Notes under the pieces: model-generated
Told to the model about the DNA's origin: nothing
The model's input: the letters and a program-made list of their open reading frames with translations, nothing else
Database searches by the model: none
Shown here: positions 62,495 to 64,000 of the stretch, piece by piece
How positions within the stretch are numbered: the first letter of the stretch is position 1
Layout of the letters: each line of letters starts with the position of its first letter
NCBI GenBank assembly: GCA_009773765.1
Contig: WTWZ01000003.1
Span: forward strand, 124,001-188,000
Length of the DNA: 64,000 nt
Source of the DNA: Prolixibacteraceae bacterium
Lineage (GTDB): Bacteria; Bacteroidota; Bacteroidia; Bacteroidales; Prolixibacteraceae
Direction of reading: 5' to 3'
Program-made: the position numbers and the translations under genes

Positions 62495-63169
62495 TTATTC
62501 AGATTCTCCCCCTGAGGGGGAGTTAGATGGGGCTTTCAGCCAATTCCTCAAAATCTCTTCACCCAGCGGCGTTAGTACCGATTCGGGGTGAAACTGAACG
62601 CCTTCCACATCAAACTCTTTGTGTTTCATACTCATAATAAAACCTTCGCTGTCGTAACTTGTAACTTCGAAACAGCCGGGCAGGTCTTCCTTATTTACAA
62701 TCCACGAATGGTAGCGGCCCACCTCAAAAGTTTCAGGCAGTCCGGTGAAAAGTTCCGTTTTATTTTCGGTGAGTTTAACCGGTGTTGCAATGCCGTGCAG
62801 CACTTTTTTCATGTTGTGCAGCGTCCCGCCAAAAGCTTCACCAATGGCTTGGTGACCAAGACAAACACCCAGCATTTTTTTACGTGGACCAAATTCCCTG
62901 ATTATATCGAGCAGCAAACCCGCTTCTTCAGGAATTCCCGGTCCGGGCGAGAGTACAATTTTGTCGTATTTTTCGATTTCTTTAAGCGAAATCTGGTCAT
63001 TTCTGAATACATCAACCGGCAGGCCGGTTATTTTTTTGATAGCGTGCACCAGGTTGTAGGTAAACGAATCGTAATTGTCGATTACTATGATGGAAGCCTC
63101 CCCCCCGCCCCTCCGAAGGAGGGGAGCTTGGGAAGCGTTCGTTTTTGTTGTGTTTTCTTGTTGTATCAT
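62495..63169 (-). CDS. trpG: Anthranilate synthase glutamine amidotransferase component
   Basis: The 224-residue protein supplies ammonia to TrpE. The class I amidotransferase triad is in GVCLGHQAIGEAFGG (Cys) and VEGVQFHPES (His, Glu). The conserved start IIVIDNYDSFTYNLVHA is preceded by about 27 extra residues and no nearer ATG. Part of that extension (QAPLLRRGGGEAS) and the last 13 residues (KAPSNSPSGGESE) are translations of GC-rich palindromic repeats at both ends. Without them the core is about 184 residues, the normal size. The extensions probably dangle without disrupting the fold. Confidence 0.95.
   Translation of the reverse strand: MIQQENTTKTNASQAPLLRRGGGEASIIVIDNYDSFTYNLVHAIKKITGLPVDVFRNDQISLKEIEKYDKIVLSPGPGIPEEAGLLLDIIREFGPRKKMLGVCLGHQAIGEAFGGTLHNMKKVLHGIATPVKLTENKTELFTGLPETFEVGRYHSWIVNKEDLPGCFEVTSYDSEGFIMSMKHKEFDVEGVQFHPESVLTPLGEEILRNWLKAPSNSPSGGESE
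62505..62536. repeat. GC-rich palindromic repeat (family A) inside the 3' end of trpG
   Basis: TCTCCCCCTGAGGGGGAG followed by TTAGATGGGGCTTTC is in the same arrangement as units near rlmN and the DUF3109 gene. It encodes the final residues of TrpG. Confidence 0.8.
63092..63134. repeat. GC-rich palindromic repeat (family A) inside the 5' end of trpG
   Basis: The outer arm GGAAGCCTCCCC, the inner palindrome CCCCTCCGAAGGAGGGG (63108-63124) and GAGCTTGGGAAG form a unit within codons upstream of the conserved TrpG start. Confidence 0.75.
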
Positions 63170-63201
63170 TTTTTATGTTTTTATTTCAATTCTTTTTTCT
63201 T

Positions 63202-63240
63202 TCTCCCTTCTCCTTTGGGGAAGGGTTGGGGATGGGGCCT
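63202..63240. repeat. GC-rich palindromic repeat (family A), trpE-trpG gap, first unit
   Basis: TCCCTTCTCCTTTGGGGA with AGGGTTGGGGATGGGGCCTT matches the family layout (palindrome then GTTGGG.TGGGGC). Confidence 0.7.
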
Positions 63241-63250
63241 TTTTTTCTTT

Positions 63251-63287
63251 TCTCCCCCTCTCCCGGAGGGGGTTGGGGGGAGGCTTC
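63251..63287. repeat. GC-rich palindromic repeat (family A), adjoining the trpE stop
   Basis: TCTCCCCCTCTCCCGGAGGG and GGTTGGGGGGAGGCTTCC end immediately before the trpE TAG stop at 63288-63290. Confidence 0.75.
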
Positions 63288-64000
63288 CTAATTAATCTCC
63301 TTTGCCATTTCAATGGCTTTTTTCAGTGCTGCCAGTTTGTTGTTTACTTCCTGCAACTCGTTTTCTTCCTGCGAGTCGGCAACAATTCCGGCTCCGGCCT
63401 GGTAAAAAAGCTTGTTGTTTTTACTCAGGAATGAGCGAATCATAATGGCATGGTTTAAAGTCCTGTCGAAACCAAGGTAGCCAATGCAACCACCGTAATA
63501 ACCGCGATTCTGGTTTTCGTATTTATCGATTAACTCCATTGCTTTGTATTTTGGCGCCCCCGATAAAGTTCCGGCAGGGAAAGTTTCGCCTAACACTTTT
63601 ATAAGGTTGGTTTCAGGAGTAATTTCTCCCGAAACCTGTGAAACCAGGTGAATTACATGCGAATAAAACTGCACTTCACGGTAAGTTTCAACAATTACAT
63701 TTTCTGCATTGCGACTCAGGTCGTTGCGGGCAAGGTCAACCAGCATCACATGTTCGGCATTTTCTTTTGGATCTTTGCTCAGCTTTTCTGCTAATTCGCG
63801 GTCCTGTTCATCGTTGCCGGTGCGTTTAAAAGTTCCGGCTATGGGGTGAATATATGCCTTGTTTTTGTTGATACGGATTTGTGCTTCGGGACTTGAACCA
63901 AAAATACGGTAATCGCCATAATCGAAAAAGAAAAGGTACGGCGACGGATTTATTGAACGCAGCGCTCTGTAAACGTTAAAATCGTCGCCCCGGTAATTTT
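63288..64000 (-). CDS. trpE: Anthranilate synthase component I, partial (5' end beyond the window)
   Basis: The frame is open from the window edge: the reading NYRGDDFNVYRALRSINPSP leads into YRIFGSSPEAQI, HPIAGTFKRTG, LVDLARNDLSR, TFPAGTLSGAPKYKAME and the ending QAGAGIVADSQEENELQEV. These are the chorismate-binding core motifs of TrpE. About 236 C-terminal residues of roughly 470 are present. Frames starting inside (63749) are only internal. It is the first gene of the operon visible here; any leader or attenuator lies outside. Confidence 0.95.
   Translation of the reverse strand, partial: NYRGDDFNVYRALRSINPSPYLFFFDYGDYRIFGSSPEAQIRINKNKAYIHPIAGTFKRTGNDEQDRELAEKLSKDPKENAEHVMLVDLARNDLSRNAENVIVETYREVQFYSHVIHLVSQVSGEITPETNLIKVLGETFPAGTLSGAPKYKAMELIDKYENQNRGYYGGCIGYLGFDRTLNHAIMIRSFLSKNNKLFYQAGAGIVADSQEENELQEVNNKLAALKKAIEMAKEIN

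Noticed and set aside
62588-63295. 235-codon plus-strand frame opposite trpG
   Set aside because: It is the antisense of trpG and of the GC-rich repeats; its composition is low-complexity (Phe-rich) and TrpG on the other strand has full catalytic motifs.
57063-64000. trp attenuator or T-box-like leader within the operon
   Set aside because: The upstream end of trpE is outside the window; hairpins inside the operon are dispersed repeats without leader peptides.

Overview
The window looks like chromosomal DNA from a member of the Bacteroidota, probably order Bacteroidales/Marinilabiliales. I infer this from recurrent TAnnTTTG -7 promoter elements with an upstream TTTG about 18-19 bases away, a type IX secretion sorting tail, DUF4270 and DUF3109 proteins, a bactofilin, an ATP synthase cluster without beta and epsilon, and the conserved panC-panD neighbourhood. 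The exact genus cannot be read from the sequence.

Layout. 0.1-5 kb: a minus-strand run of an outer-membrane beta-barrel protein, queD, polA and a tiny HigA-like reading frame. 5-13 kb: a Tat-exported enolase-superfamily protein, a tRNA-Gly/tRNA-Leu cluster with a decayed copy between the two genes, mutS, ricT, an O-methyltransferase, an M16 peptidase, and a tRNA-Phe beside a truncated integrase. 13-24 kb: a secreted glycosidase with a type IX tail, a hydroxyacid dehydrogenase, a membrane-tethered receiver protein, coaX, dxs, a sensor kinase, and DUF177-rpmF-fabH-bactofilin. 23.6-29.4 kb: ATP synthase genes atpZ, a membrane protein, atpB-E-F-H-A-G. 29-41 kb: a TauE-type transporter, DUF1232, a broken dusB, mntP, a DUF4270 lipoprotein, a half-length starch synthase, panC-panD, a ferredoxin-ASKHA corrinoid activator, rlmN, gpmI and DUF3109. 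41-57 kb: a type IIG restriction-methylase, plsC, two Tat-type Gfo/Idh oxidoreductases, murQ with a sugar kinase, a broken DUF187 glycosidase, a DUF4143 ATPase behind a double palindrome, a B12 radical SAM protein, a LytTR regulator, initiator tRNA and a fragmentary S37-type peptidase. 57-64 kb: the tryptophan operon, transcribed leftward as trpE(partial)-G-D-[GIY-YIG]-C-F-B-A.

Most genes are housekeeping. The trp operon supplies the whole chorismate-to-tryptophan route. murQ plus kinase serves cell-wall sugar recycling. panC-panD makes pantothenate and coaX phosphorylates it.

The most unusual feature is the repeat content of the trp operon. Every junction examined except possibly trpB-trpA's far side carries palindromic repeats, from at least five sequence families. 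One family has ends TGTCATTTCGA...TCGAAATGACA. It occurs as three short elements of about 90-100 bp and as one 407 bp element with the same ends enclosing a small GIY-YIG nuclease gene. This arrangement suggests an autonomous element with its non-autonomous derivatives, comparable in logic to REP/RAYT systems but with a GIY-YIG enzyme. A second, GC-rich family abuts stop codons and supplies both ends of TrpG. Gene decay is also visible: dusB and the DUF187 glycosidase each lack an internal stretch of roughly 50-65 bases, with a frame change, and the integrase, one peptidase and one tRNA pair are remnants.
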